Below are positions 8,273 through 15,402 of a DNA stretch of 41,466 nucleotides, in pieces. Made by a program: the position numbers and the translations under genes. This DNA comes from Microcoleus sp. FACHB-DQ6 (GTDB taxonomy: Bacteria; Cyanobacteriota; Cyanobacteriia; Cyanobacteriales; Microcoleaceae). The stretch covers positions 1 through 41,466 of the forward strand of contig JACJNV010000096.1 of the NCBI GenBank assembly GCA_014695175.1, in the 5' to 3' direction. The notes under the pieces are model-generated. The model saw only the letters and a list, made by a program, of their open reading frames with translations. It did no database searches and was not told the DNA's origin. The first letter of the stretch is position 1. Each line of letters opens with the position of its first letter.

Positions 8273-8425
8273 ATTCGCACGATTAAGCTGTGGGATGTCG
8301 CCACCGGACGCTGTAACCGAACGCTGATGGGCGATCGGCTGTATGAAGGTATGAATATTCAAGGGGCAACGGGATTGAGGAATGCTCAGAAATCGACATT
8401 GAAAGCGTTAGGGGCGTTGGTGTAA
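8273..8425 (+). pseudogene. Remnant of a WD40/NTPase protein C-terminus (copy 2)
   Basis: In frame over 50 codons without a start: [14 protein letters not shown] (the last blade of a WD40 repeat), then [28 protein letters not shown]-stop. The TIKLWD and TLKALGA pieces identify it as the end of a cyanobacterial NACHT/NB-ARC-type WD40 protein. The 5' part is missing; it begins only 6 bp after the methyltransferase stop codon. Confidence 0.8.
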
Positions 8426-8502
8426 CGTGTGCCGCGATTAGGGCGATCGCGTTAAGCTGTTCTACATTTAAACTGTGTGTCAAAAATCAATAAAACTCTT
8501 GT

Positions 8503-8525
8503 GGGACGGGCTTCTAGCCTGTCCC
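8503..8525. repeat. Dispersed palindrome in the 8426-8778 gap
   Basis: GGGACGGGC-TTCTA-GCCTGTCCC forms a nearly perfect stem with one mismatch. It resembles the GGGACGGGC...GCCCGTCCC element that recurs in Microcoleus-type genomes. The rest of the 353-bp gap shows no coding signal; it is presumably the leader of the YcaC-like gene. Confidence 0.55.
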
Positions 8526-8778
8526 GAATTTCCAATTAAAATGCGTAACAGCTTAACTCAGCGCTTAACTTGCGGATCTTGAGTGGTGAAATTTGGTAAG
8601 ATTTTGCAAACTGAGTTCATGTCGCAACAGCTTACGCCATAATAAGCCATTTAGAGGAAATAGAGGTTTCGCTTTTAATAAGGAAGCACATTTAATTGGT
8701 AAAACTCAAGGCTTTCTGATTCTTGACTCCATTCGGCAATTCATCATTCACCCATAACCCAAATAGGAGAAATACCTC

Positions 8779-9420
8779 ATGTCTACATTCAAATACAACC
8801 GTCTAGACAAGAATAATGCTGCGGTTTTGCTGGTCGATCACCAAACTGGACTGTTTTCACTTGTGCGTGATATTGGTGCCGCCGACTTCAAAAATAATGT
8901 GCTGGCGCTGGCAAGTGCAGCCAAGTTTTTCAACCTGCCTACAATTTTGACAACTAGCTTTGAGCAAGGCCCCAATGGAGTCCTCATCCCTGAACTGAAG
9001 GAGAAATTTCCAGATGCTCCCTTTATTCCGCGTCCCGGACAAATCAACGCTTGGGACAACGAGGACTTTGTTAAAGCAGTAGAAGCAACAGGTAAAAAGC
9101 AATTGATTATTGCCGGAATTGTCACTGATGTATGTGTTACTTTTTGTGCGCTTTCGGCATTAGAGGCAGGTTATGAGGTTTTTGTTGTCACCGATGCCTC
9201 TGGAACCTTTGATGAAGCCTGTCGCTATGCAGCTTGGGATCGAATGTCTCGTGCTGGAGTTCAGTTGGTCAATTGGTTTAGCGTTGTGTGTGAATTGCAC
9301 CGTGACTGGCGCAACGATATTGAAGGATTGGGTAGTCTGTTAGCAGAGTTTATTCCTGACTACAAAAACCTGATGACCAGCTATGCAGCAACGGCTAAGG
9401 CTGGATCTCCCAGTAAGTAG
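8779..9420 (+). CDS. YcaC-like cysteine hydrolase (isochorismatase superfamily)
   Basis: 213 aa, close to E. coli YcaC (208 aa) along its whole length as I remember it. Landmarks are NNAAVLLVDHQTGLFSLVRD with catalytic Asp20, FFNLPTILTTSFEQGPNG, PRPGQINAWDNEDFVKAV, the nucleophile Cys119 in IAGIVTDVCVTF, and AWDRMSRAGVQL...CELHRDWRNDIEGL. YcaC forms oligomeric rings; its physiological substrate is unsettled. The ATG follows AGGAG by 9 nt, a clear start. The next gene on the same strand is an ABM-fold protein 141 bp downstream. YcaC-like hydrolases are often found near small oxygenases, so a shared detoxification role is possible but inferred. Confidence 0.92.
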   Translation: MSTFKYNRLDKNNAAVLLVDHQTGLFSLVRDIGAADFKNNVLALASAAKFFNLPTILTTSFEQGPNGVLIPELKEKFPDAPFIPRPGQINAWDNEDFVKAVEATGKKQLIIAGIVTDVCVTFCALSALEAGYEVFVVTDASGTFDEACRYAAWDRMSRAGVQLVNWFSVVCELHRDWRNDIEGLGSLLAEFIPDYKNLMTSYAATAKAGSPSK

Positions 9421-9561
9421 TGAGAAAGCGCCTACTTTATTTAGCTCGTGTGTAACTGAGTTAATATTGTCATCGCTAGGTTATGAATTTTACGTGGAAC
9501 GTAGCGGTGACAACTACTTGGTTGTAAGTCACGTTGAGGGTGTTTTTAATAACTCTTATCA

Positions 9562-10314
9562 ATGATTGTAAGTCTTTTTATAGTCATTTATTCTCAGACC
9601 AAACCTTGGCGGTCGCATTCGTTAATCTCCCTTCTGTTTCAAGAATTGCTGGCGAAAATTGCCGAGCAATTTGGTGTCTCTAGGGTAGTTGTTCAGAATA
9701 AAAATTTTCTCTTAGTTAATTCTCTAAATTCTATGTTGGAAGAACCGTTGGCGAGCAATACCAGTGAAGAAAACTATCTAGTCACCACTGTGATCTCTCA
9801 TGTAGTGAAACCGGGGCGCGAGCAAGGTTACGAAGCATGGTTTCATGGCATCGCCGCAGATGCACGAAAATTCAAGGGACATCTGGGTGTCAGCACTATT
9901 CGACCCCAGCATCACGCCCATCCTGAGTACGTTGTGATTCTCAAATTCGATTGCTACGACAATCTTAAAGCCTGGCTAGAATCTGATGTTCGGCGAGAGT
10001 GGATTGAGCGATTGCAGCCCTTGATTGAAAGGCCAGAAGATATTCAAACCCTGACCGGATTGGAAACCTGGTTTACGCTGCCCAATAAATCGATGAAGGC
10101 TCCACCCCCTCGCTACAAAATGGCCTTAGTTACATGGTTGGGAGTGTTTTGTACGATTTCTATTCTCAATCGTTTGCTTGTACCGCTACTATCTGGGCTT
10201 CCTGCGTTGCTCACATCTCTCACGATCACAGGTCTGACTGTTATCCTGCTCACCTATTTGATCATGCCGCGCTTAACACAAATATTTCGCAAATGGCTAT
10301 ATCCCATTCCATAA
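9562..10314 (+). CDS. Antibiotic-biosynthesis-monooxygenase (ABM) domain protein with C-terminal membrane helices
   Basis: 250 aa as an open frame. The ABM ferredoxin-like domain occupies about 72-175 (VTTVISHVVKPGREQGYEAW, GHLGVSTIRPQ, PEYVVILKFD, WERLQPL-type end). Two membrane helices follow at about 195-215 and 217-237, then a basic tail. This architecture (ABM plus two helices) is widespread; the substrate is unknown. The start is uncertain. The first 56 codons (MIVSLFIVIYSQ...) look unlike family members, and ATG at 9733, giving MLEEPLAS, is the more plausible start, though neither has a good ribosome site. An IS605-type end begins 2-3 bp after the stop codon. Confidence 0.75.
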   Translation: MIVSLFIVIYSQTKPWRSHSLISLLFQELLAKIAEQFGVSRVVVQNKNFLLVNSLNSMLEEPLASNTSEENYLVTTVISHVVKPGREQGYEAWFHGIAADARKFKGHLGVSTIRPQHHAHPEYVVILKFDCYDNLKAWLESDVRREWIERLQPLIERPEDIQTLTGLETWFTLPNKSMKAPPPRYKMALVTWLGVFCTISILNRLLVPLLSGLPALLTSLTITGLTVILLTYLIMPRLTQIFRKWLYPIP

Positions 10315-10315
10315 A

Positions 10316-10440
10316 TTGACATCCTCACGCCCGCTAAAGCCACGGTGATTCCAAGAATCACTTCTTAGATCTTTCTGCTTCATAGCAACTGCCATCAGAC
10401 TTATGTCTATCCGGTCTTACGTTGGGTCCACAGACTTTCT
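10316..10440 (-). mobile_element. IS200/IS605-family right end with possible omega-RNA scaffold
   Basis: Read on the minus strand, this segment follows the tnpB stop codon and ends GGCTTTAGCGGGCGTGAGG then ATGTCAA. That is the subterminal hairpin and terminus typical of cyanobacterial IS605/IS1341 elements. A perfect small hairpin GTGATTC-CAA-GAATCAC (about 10350-10366) lies inside. In active elements the RNA from the tnpB 3' end through the right end is the guide (omega) RNA. Whether it is still expressed is unknown. Confidence 0.65.
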
Positions 10441-10600
10441 TTAACCGCAAGAGAAAGCGGCGAGAATATTCAAAGCTGCATTCACATCCCGATCGTGGTG
10501 AGTGCCACATTTAGGGCAATCCCATTCCCGAATATTGAGTGGCAGCTTTTCCACGATGTGCCCACATTCCCCACATCGTTTAGAACGAGGACTAGAAAGC
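10441..10600 (-). pseudogene. tnpB: TnpB C-terminal stump (IS605/IS1341 family)
   Basis: The minus-strand frame reads [13 protein letters not shown], then [20 protein letters not shown], and stops with FSCG. This is the C-terminal zinc ribbon (CxxC...CxxC) and the RuvC-III Asp motif (DRDVNAA) of TnpB nucleases. Everything upstream is lost. At about 10590-10660 the sequence changes to a plus-strand fragment ([14 protein letters not shown]) that resembles a transposase helix-turn-helix, so another element may have truncated it. Confidence 0.85.
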
Positions 10601-10689
10601 CTCATTCAGCAAGGAGAATCTGTGAGTGAGATTGCTTGTTTTACCAGCTTCTAGATTGCTCGTTTAGATGCAGTTATTCATCCACTTCT

Positions 10690-10732
10690 ATAAAAAATTA
10701 AAATTAGGGGTGAGTGCTTTTCACTTACCCCT
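10690..10732 (-). terminator. Rho-independent terminator of the psaK-like gene
   Basis: On the minus strand AGGGGTAAGTG pairs with CACTCACCCCT across a 5-base loop (one G-T type mismatch). It is followed by an AATTTTAATTTTTTATAG tract. It lies about 70 bp downstream of the psaK-like stop codon. Confidence 0.75.
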
Positions 10733-10802
10733 GCCATTTTTGGTCTGCCTTTTAACCTACCGATTGTAGCAATCAGTCGCCACAGAAGCGACGCAATTGC
10801 TC

Positions 10803-11081
10803 CTAAAAATACTTGTCGATGTGGAGGGTCAAAATCGCGAATACTCCCAGCAAATGACCGGCGCTCATGCAAGCCAGAAATGCCGGTACGCTAACATTGT
10901 TGAACAAAGACGGGAAGGGCAAAGGCATTTTCGGCCCGACGTGGGGATACCAAATTCGGCGGCTGAGAACTAGCAAGGCTAAGATATTGCAAAGAAACAT
11001 CACCAGAGGCTTTTGCCAATTTCCTGATGCTGTGTCAGTCACAGTCGATGCTACTACTGCCAGTAAATTTGAGTTAATCAT
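10803..11081 (-). CDS. psaK: Photosystem I subunit PsaK-like protein
   Basis: 92 aa. Two membrane helices (about 24-42 and 66-85) flank a loop containing YPHVGPKMPLPFPSLFNN. The second helix carries SVPAFLACMSAGHLLGV, the PsaK/PsaG signature (xxPAxLAxxxxGHxLGVG). PsaK sits at the periphery of photosystem I and helps bind antenna chlorophyll and couple phycobilisome energy transfer. The ATG at 11081 has GGAG 8 nt upstream and a terminator follows. The high-light-inducible gene lies 301 bp upstream on the same strand. The sequence is rather divergent from constitutive PsaK as I recall it, so it may be a PsaK2-type, light-regulated paralogue. Confidence 0.85.
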   Translation of the reverse strand: MINSNLLAVVASTVTDTASGNWQKPLVMFLCNILALLVLSRRIWYPHVGPKMPLPFPSLFNNVSVPAFLACMSAGHLLGVFAILTLHIDKYF

Positions 11082-11325
11082 GGTTGATGCTCCTATTTTT
11101 CATAAACTATCAGAAATGCTCGATGAGATTTCTTTCCACCAATATAATAGCAGGAGCGATCGCCTTTACGTAATAAATATCTGTTGCTGTCAATCTTCAC
11201 CGCGCCAGCGACATCGCCCCCACCCGTAATCATCGAATCACAGCAAGAAGTCTCTTAATGCCATTCAAAAGTAACGAAAGATACAAAGGGACAAAACCAT
11301 ACTCGCTGCCATTTGTAACTTTTAG

Positions 11326-11367
11326 CCTGTCTGGCAGTGGCGGCATTTACTCACGCTGCCAGACAGG
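11326..11367 (-). terminator. Stem-loop downstream of hli
   Basis: CCTGTCTGGCAG and CTGCCAGACAGG form a perfect 12-bp stem with an 18-base loop, starting 15 bp after the hli stop codon. No clear U-tract follows, so it could be a 3' stabiliser or a dispersed palindrome rather than an efficient terminator. The remainder of the 11082-11382 gap holds the psaK leader and no gene. Confidence 0.55.
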
Positions 11368-11382
11368 ACAGACAGCTACTCA

Positions 11383-11595
11383 TTACTGAGCAATGTAGGT
11401 AGGCAGAAAGTGAAGGATGTCACGCAGAACGCTATATCCAGCGGCGTCCCACAGCAAATAAGCTAAGAAACCAATCATCGCTAAGCGACCGTTCCAAAGT
11501 TCTGCTTGCGGGTTGAAGCCAAACAGAAAGGCATTCCGATCTTTACCGTTGTAAGCATTAGCCGTAGGAGGCACGTTAGTAGGACGAGTTTCCAT
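11383..11595 (-). CDS. High-light-inducible protein (Hli/SCP)
   Basis: 70 aa. One chlorophyll-binding helix of the LHC superfamily is present: FGFNPQAELWNGRLAMIGF, where Glu32, Asn35 and Arg37 fit the ExxNxRxAM motif. The N-terminus is Pro/Thr-rich and soluble. Hli proteins are single-helix thylakoid proteins that dissipate energy and protect photosystem II assembly and chlorophyll reuse under stress. The ATG at 11595 follows AAGGAA by 8 nt. The adjacent psaK-like gene suggests a small light-stress neighbourhood, although separate transcription is possible. Confidence 0.93.
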   Translation of the reverse strand: METRPTNVPPTANAYNGKDRNAFLFGFNPQAELWNGRLAMIGFLAYLLWDAAGYSVLRDILHFLPTYIAQ

Positions 11596-11971
11596 GTTTT
11601 TACATTCCTTAACAATGTTCGCTTCTCATGGTAGCGACCTAATTTCTGCTTTGCTATCTGTCTCTAGGCCCAAGATACACACAAGTCTAAAGGAGGATTT
11701 TGAAACAAAAAATAAAGTGTTAAGTTTTGTTGCGCGAAATTTTTCAGCGATCGCCTGTATCTGTAAATACTAAATACAACTGCAAGTTGAGGTGGCCGCT
11801 GTGAAAGGCTCGATCGCAGCCTCGCGACAAACAACGGCGTTGGTGACTCGACAAGGCTGAATCCGCGCTCTGCTAGAGGCAAGAAAATTTAGTAAATTTC
11901 AACTTAAAACCCGAACACGATCGCCCTTGAGTTTACTAAAATAGGAGATAAACAGATCATCGGGAGAAAGA

Positions 11972-13765
11972 GTTATCGAAACCATCTACGGCAATCTTCA
12001 AGGTTTAAAGTCCAGCCAGCTCAAGCAACTCGAAAAGCTTTACCACCAGCGACTACCGGGCGATCGCATCACCACTGCAGAATTCGCCCAGCGCGTCGCC
12101 GCCATCAGCACGGAAATAGACAAACCAATCTGCACCTACATCAACCGCCGCGGACAAGTAATTCGCGTCGGCGTGGGTACACCCCGCCAAACGCAGATTG
12201 CGCCCTTAGAATTGCCCCGCTACGGGGGAGGTCGCCTCAGCGGCATTCGCTGCATCGCCACCCACCTGAAGCCAGAAACCCCAAGCGAAGCAGCCCTCAC
12301 AGCAATGGCAATTCAGCGCCTCGACGCCCTCGTTTGGCTGACACTGAGCGGCGGAGGATTTCAGCGTCGCGGCGGCGGTGCGACTGGTTACATCCAAGAA
12401 ACTTATCTCGCTCACTTGATACCCCAGGGAGACCAGCCAAATTTTGAGTTCTCTGTTTTGAGCGCTCAGTTAGAACCAGATTCAACTGATGAAATAGAAG
12501 AGCCTTCAATTCAAAAGTCACTAATCAAAACTCAACACTTTCCCTGGAAAATATCAGAACCGCTGAATTTGGACGAACTCGCCGACCAAGACTTTCTGGA
12601 TTTGGTGGAAGGACTCGAAGCAGAGTTTGAAGCAGAGTTTGTCGCTAAGCAGGTCGATGCAGACCAAGACAAAGTGCTGTTGGTAGGTGTAATGACTCAG
12701 CACATGACTCAGTTGGAGTTTGAGGACGGGCTCGCAGAAATCACGCGGCTGGTTGAAAGCGCCGGGGGTCAGGTACTGCAAACAGTGCGCCAAAAACGAT
12801 CGCGCCCCAATCCGCAGACAGTCGTCGGCGAAGGCAAAGTTCAGGAAATTTCCCTCGCAGCTCAAACGGTTAGCGCTAACCTCGTGGTATTCGATCGCGA
12901 CCTGACCCCCGCACAAATACGGAACTTGGAAACTCAGATAGGTATCCGCGTAGTCGATCGAACAGAGGTAATTCTCGACATCTTTGCCCAAAGAGCTCGA
13001 ACGAGCGAGGGTAAATTACAAGTCGAACTCGCTCAGCTAGAGTACGCCCTGCCCCGGCTCAGAGGTCGCGGTCAGGCAATGTCGAGACAGGGTGGCGGCA
13101 TCGGTACCAGAGGCCCAGGGGAAACCAAACTAGAAACCGAACGGCGGACGATCGCCAAACGCATTTCTCGATTGCAGCAAGAAGTAAATCAACTGCTGGC
13201 CCACCGCTTCCGGCTGCGGCAGAACCGCCATCATCACGAGGTACCCTCAGTGGCGATCGTCGGCTACACCAACGCTGGTAAATCGACCCTGCTCAACCTG
13301 CTCACGAATTCCGAGGTCTATGCCGCCGACCAGTTATTTGCCACCCTCGATCCCACAACTCGACGGTTAACCATTCCCGGCGTCACCGGGGAACCCCTGT
13401 CGCTCGTCCTCACAGATACAGTGGGCTTTATTCGCGAACTGCCCCCCGCCTTGATCGACGCTTTCCGGGCTACCCTCGAAGAAGTCACTGACGCCGATGC
13501 TTTGCTGCACCTTGTCGATCTCTCCCATCCGGCGTGGCAGAGCCAAATTCGATCCGTCATGAATATTTTGACAGATATGCCCGTCACTCCCGGGCCAGCC
13601 CTTGTAGTTTTTAACAAAATAGATGCCGTAGATGGAGATACTCTCGCCCTCGCCCGGGAAGAATTTCCTCAAGCAGTATTTATTTCTGCCGCCAAAGGTT
13701 TGGGGATGGAAACTCTCCGCGACAGATTAGCTCAGCTCATTCAATACGCCCTCTACCCTCGGTAA
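11972..13765 (+). CDS. hflX: GTPase HflX, with no canonical start codon
   Basis: About 597 aa if counted from 11972. The GTPase core is complete: GGIGTRGPGETKLE before the G domain, G1 GYTNAGKST (about 13262), G3 DTVGF and G4 NKID (about 13615). HflX splits stalled or hibernating ribosomes. The first available GTG/ATG/TTG start is GTG at 12173, but 67 upstream codons clearly belong to the protein (ETIYGNLQGLKSSQLKQLE, RRGQVIRVGVG). The frame is open from 11945, after TAG at 11942-11944, and contains no ATG, GTG or TTG. A ribosome-site-like GGGAGAAAG (11962-11970) sits just before GTT ATC at 11972-11977. So the start is a mutated GTG, a rare ATC, or a sequencing error. An acidic insertion lies between residues about 165 and 220. 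Confidence 0.9.
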   Translation, partial: VIETIYGNLQGLKSSQLKQLEKLYHQRLPGDRITTAEFAQRVAAISTEIDKPICTYINRRGQVIRVGVGTPRQTQIAPLELPRYGGGRLSGIRCIATHLKPETPSEAALTAMAIQRLDALVWLTLSGGGFQRRGGGATGYIQETYLAHLIPQGDQPNFEFSVLSAQLEPDSTDEIEEPSIQKSLIKTQHFPWKISEPLNLDELADQDFLDLVEGLEAEFEAEFVAKQVDADQDKVLLVGVMTQHMTQLEFEDGLAEITRLVESAGGQVLQTVRQKRSRPNPQTVVGEGKVQEISLAAQTVSANLVVFDRDLTPAQIRNLETQIGIRVVDRTEVILDIFAQRARTSEGKLQVELAQLEYALPRLRGRGQAMSRQGGGIGTRGPGETKLETERRTIAKRISRLQQEVNQLLAHRFRLRQNRHHHEVPSVAIVGYTNAGKSTLLNLLTNSEVYAADQLFATLDPTTRRLTIPGVTGEPLSLVLTDTVGFIRELPPALIDAFRATLEEVTDADALLHLVDLSHPAWQSQIRSVMNILTDMPVTPGPALVVFNKIDAVDGDTLALAREEFPQAVFISAAKGLGMETLRDRLAQLIQYALYPR

Positions 13766-13790
13766 ATACTGAAATATTTCTTTTGGGTAG

Positions 13791-13820
13791 TTGACATGGG
13801 GGAATATACGTACATATACT
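13791..13820 (+). promoter_or_regulatory. Near-consensus sigma-70 promoter
   Basis: TTGACA (13791-13796) and TATACT (13815-13820) are separated by 18 bp. The -10 box is preceded by TACA rather than an extended TG. It points toward the PEP-CTERM gene more than 400 bp downstream, so it would make a long leader or an independent small RNA. Confidence 0.6.
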
Positions 13821-14238
13821 GAGGACAGATCTAGTCGAACTATGAGATTATAAAAGAGTAGTCAGATTGTGCATTGCAAAGTACAATACAGCATCTCTAT
13901 TTTGCGATCGGTTAAATAAATAATTTCCGGAGGCCCCGGTCAAGGTAAAAACACTCTTTGTTAATGGCTGTAACGGCTATTGGTTCAGAGGTTGCAAAAA
14001 GATGTTGCTTCACTCTGGCCCAACCACGGTACGCGACGTAAAGGTGAAAGAGAATAATATTATTATTATTAAAGTGTTTGGGCACTCACCTCAAGCGCTA
14101 TACTATCTTTTACAACAGACGTCCGCCAGAGAATACATCCATTTATTGTAAGAACTCTAAAATCCTTGCCCGTCGTACAGCGCTAATCTCTAGGACTATT
14201 TCTATTTTTCGATTTTACCACTGTTTAACTAAATAGTT
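13821..14238 (+). other. Long untranslated stretch between promoter and PEP-CTERM gene
   Basis: No ORF with coding character is found in these 418 bp. They include a GC-rich segment (TTTCCGGAGGCCCCGG near 13923), a simple run of TAT/ATT triplets near 14055-14070, and ACTATCTTTTACAAC-type AT-rich DNA close to the gene. It could be a regulated 5' UTR or a small RNA; no known riboswitch was recognised. Confidence 0.35.
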
Positions 14239-14577
14239 ATGTGTACGCCACTGGCAAAACTAGCAATTGGACTCTCTGCCACAATGGCAACAGCGTTTTA
14301 CTATCTAGCTGCCGCCCCTCCGGCTTCAGCACAAGTAGATGTGTGTGGGCCTGGAAATTATTCTCCTGCCTGTAGCTCCCCGCCGCCATCAACAGCAACG
14401 GCACCCGACCCGCCATTGGCGACCCAGCCGAGCTTGCCCGAAATATACCCAAGCACACCTTCGAGAAACTCAACTTCTATTCCTGAACCGGGTACTGCGA
14501 TCGCAGTCCTACTGACAGGTGCAGGCATGATCTGTTCGTGCAGAAAGCGAAACAAGCAGGTTGGTCCGCAGCGCTAG
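14239..14577 (+). CDS. Small PEP-CTERM surface protein
   Basis: 112 aa. An N-terminal signal peptide (about 1-31, hydrophobic core ending PPASA-Q) is followed by a short Pro/Ser/Thr-rich secreted part. The C-terminal sorting signal consists of the motif IPEPG (about 81-86), a hydrophobic helix AIAVLLTGAGMI, and a basic tail CRKRNK. This is a PEP-CTERM tripartite signal recognised by exosortase in cyanobacteria that export polysaccharide. The mature part is only about 50 residues with two Cys. No exosortase gene is in the window. The ATG at 14239 overlaps no other gene. Confidence 0.8.
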   Translation: MCTPLAKLAIGLSATMATAFYYLAAAPPASAQVDVCGPGNYSPACSSPPPSTATAPDPPLATQPSLPEIYPSTPSRNSTSIPEPGTAIAVLLTGAGMICSCRKRNKQVGPQR

Positions 14578-14849
14578 GCAGGCTGAGGACCAACCTGTTT
14601 GCCTTCCCAATGTCTCCATTTATTTAAGCATGGGTATTTGTTTACTTAATATATAAAATAATAAAAAGTTGTATAAAAAATAACTTCACACCTAGCTTGT
14701 GCGCTGCAAATAGAGCCGGATGTTGAAGGAAGAAAACTATAGCGACTTCAGTCAGGGTAAAAAGAAGAAGCAAGAAGGCCAATTCACTTCCCGGCAAGGG
14801 TTCCAGCAATGAATAACTTCCGGTGCCAAAGATAAGGTTGCTATATATA

Positions 14850-14890
14850 ATAAAAATTAAAAAATAAAAATAAAAATAAAAATAAAAATT
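14850..14890. repeat. AAAAT microsatellite in the 14578-15071 gap
   Basis: About six imperfect TAAAAA units. The 494-bp gap has no supported gene. An 88-codon minus-strand frame across it is mostly driven by this tract. Confidence 0.7.
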
Positions 14891-15071
14891 AAGATTGGTT
14901 AAGATCAATCCTTCCGACAGTTTTTGAGAGTCAACCGTCTAATAAGGGTTTCAAGGCTCCAAGGCAAGTTCGCTACCACAGAAAAATCAAGGGTTTCAGC
15001 CTAGGAACTAAAAACAGTCCGCACTAGGGTTAAGATTACAATTAAAAAATATTGTTATTGCTTGAGCGTCC

Positions 15072-15335
15072 ATGACCCCTAAAGTAGAAATTTACACTTG
15101 GAGAACCTGCCCGTTTTGCGTTCGTGCCAAAGCACTGCTAAAGCGAAAAGGGATTGATTTTACAGAGTACGCGATCGACGGAGATGAAGCAGCACGGGCT
15201 CAAATGAGCGATCGAGCCAACGGAGGCCGTACCCTGCCACAAATTTTCATTAACGACCAACACATAGGTGGCTGCGACGACATCCACAAACTTGATGCTC
15301 TAGGCCAGCTAGACCCGCTGCTAGCAGCAAAATGA
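15072..15335 (+). CDS. grxC: Glutaredoxin 3
   Basis: 87 aa, typical glutaredoxin length. The dithiol active site is Cys13-Pro-Phe-Cys16 (TCPFC), followed by the glutathione-binding TLPQIF cis-Pro loop and GGCDDIHKL. It reduces disulfides and glutathione mixed disulfides using GSH. gshB begins 67 bp downstream on the same strand, so the glutathione user and the last biosynthetic step are probably expressed together, an arrangement common in cyanobacteria. The start has no strong ribosome site. Confidence 0.95.
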   Translation: MTPKVEIYTWRTCPFCVRAKALLKRKGIDFTEYAIDGDEAARAQMSDRANGGRTLPQIFINDQHIGGCDDIHKLDALGQLDPLLAAK

Positions 15336-15402
15336 GGCATTCCTTGTCGAATTTTCAGTTAGCCCTAATTTTCCTGCGACCAATTCTTAATTTTAACTGA
15401 CA

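Noticed and set aside
9383-9565. 60-codon frame overlapping the end of the YcaC-like gene.
   Set aside because: The first part is the YcaC-like gene in another frame; the remainder has no ribosome site and no recognisable motif.
10600-10660. Plus-strand fragment [14 protein letters not shown] resembling a transposase HTH.
   Set aside because: Too short to assign to an IS family; mentioned only as the possible agent that truncated tnpB.
11664-11882. 72-codon minus-strand frame between hli and hflX.
   Set aside because: Composition and lack of ribosome site do not support a gene; it lies in the divergent promoter region.
14642-14908. 88-codon minus-strand frame with hydrophobic segments.
   Set aside because: Its start is encoded by the AAAAT microsatellite (FYFYFYF) and no family features are visible, although a small membrane protein cannot be fully excluded.
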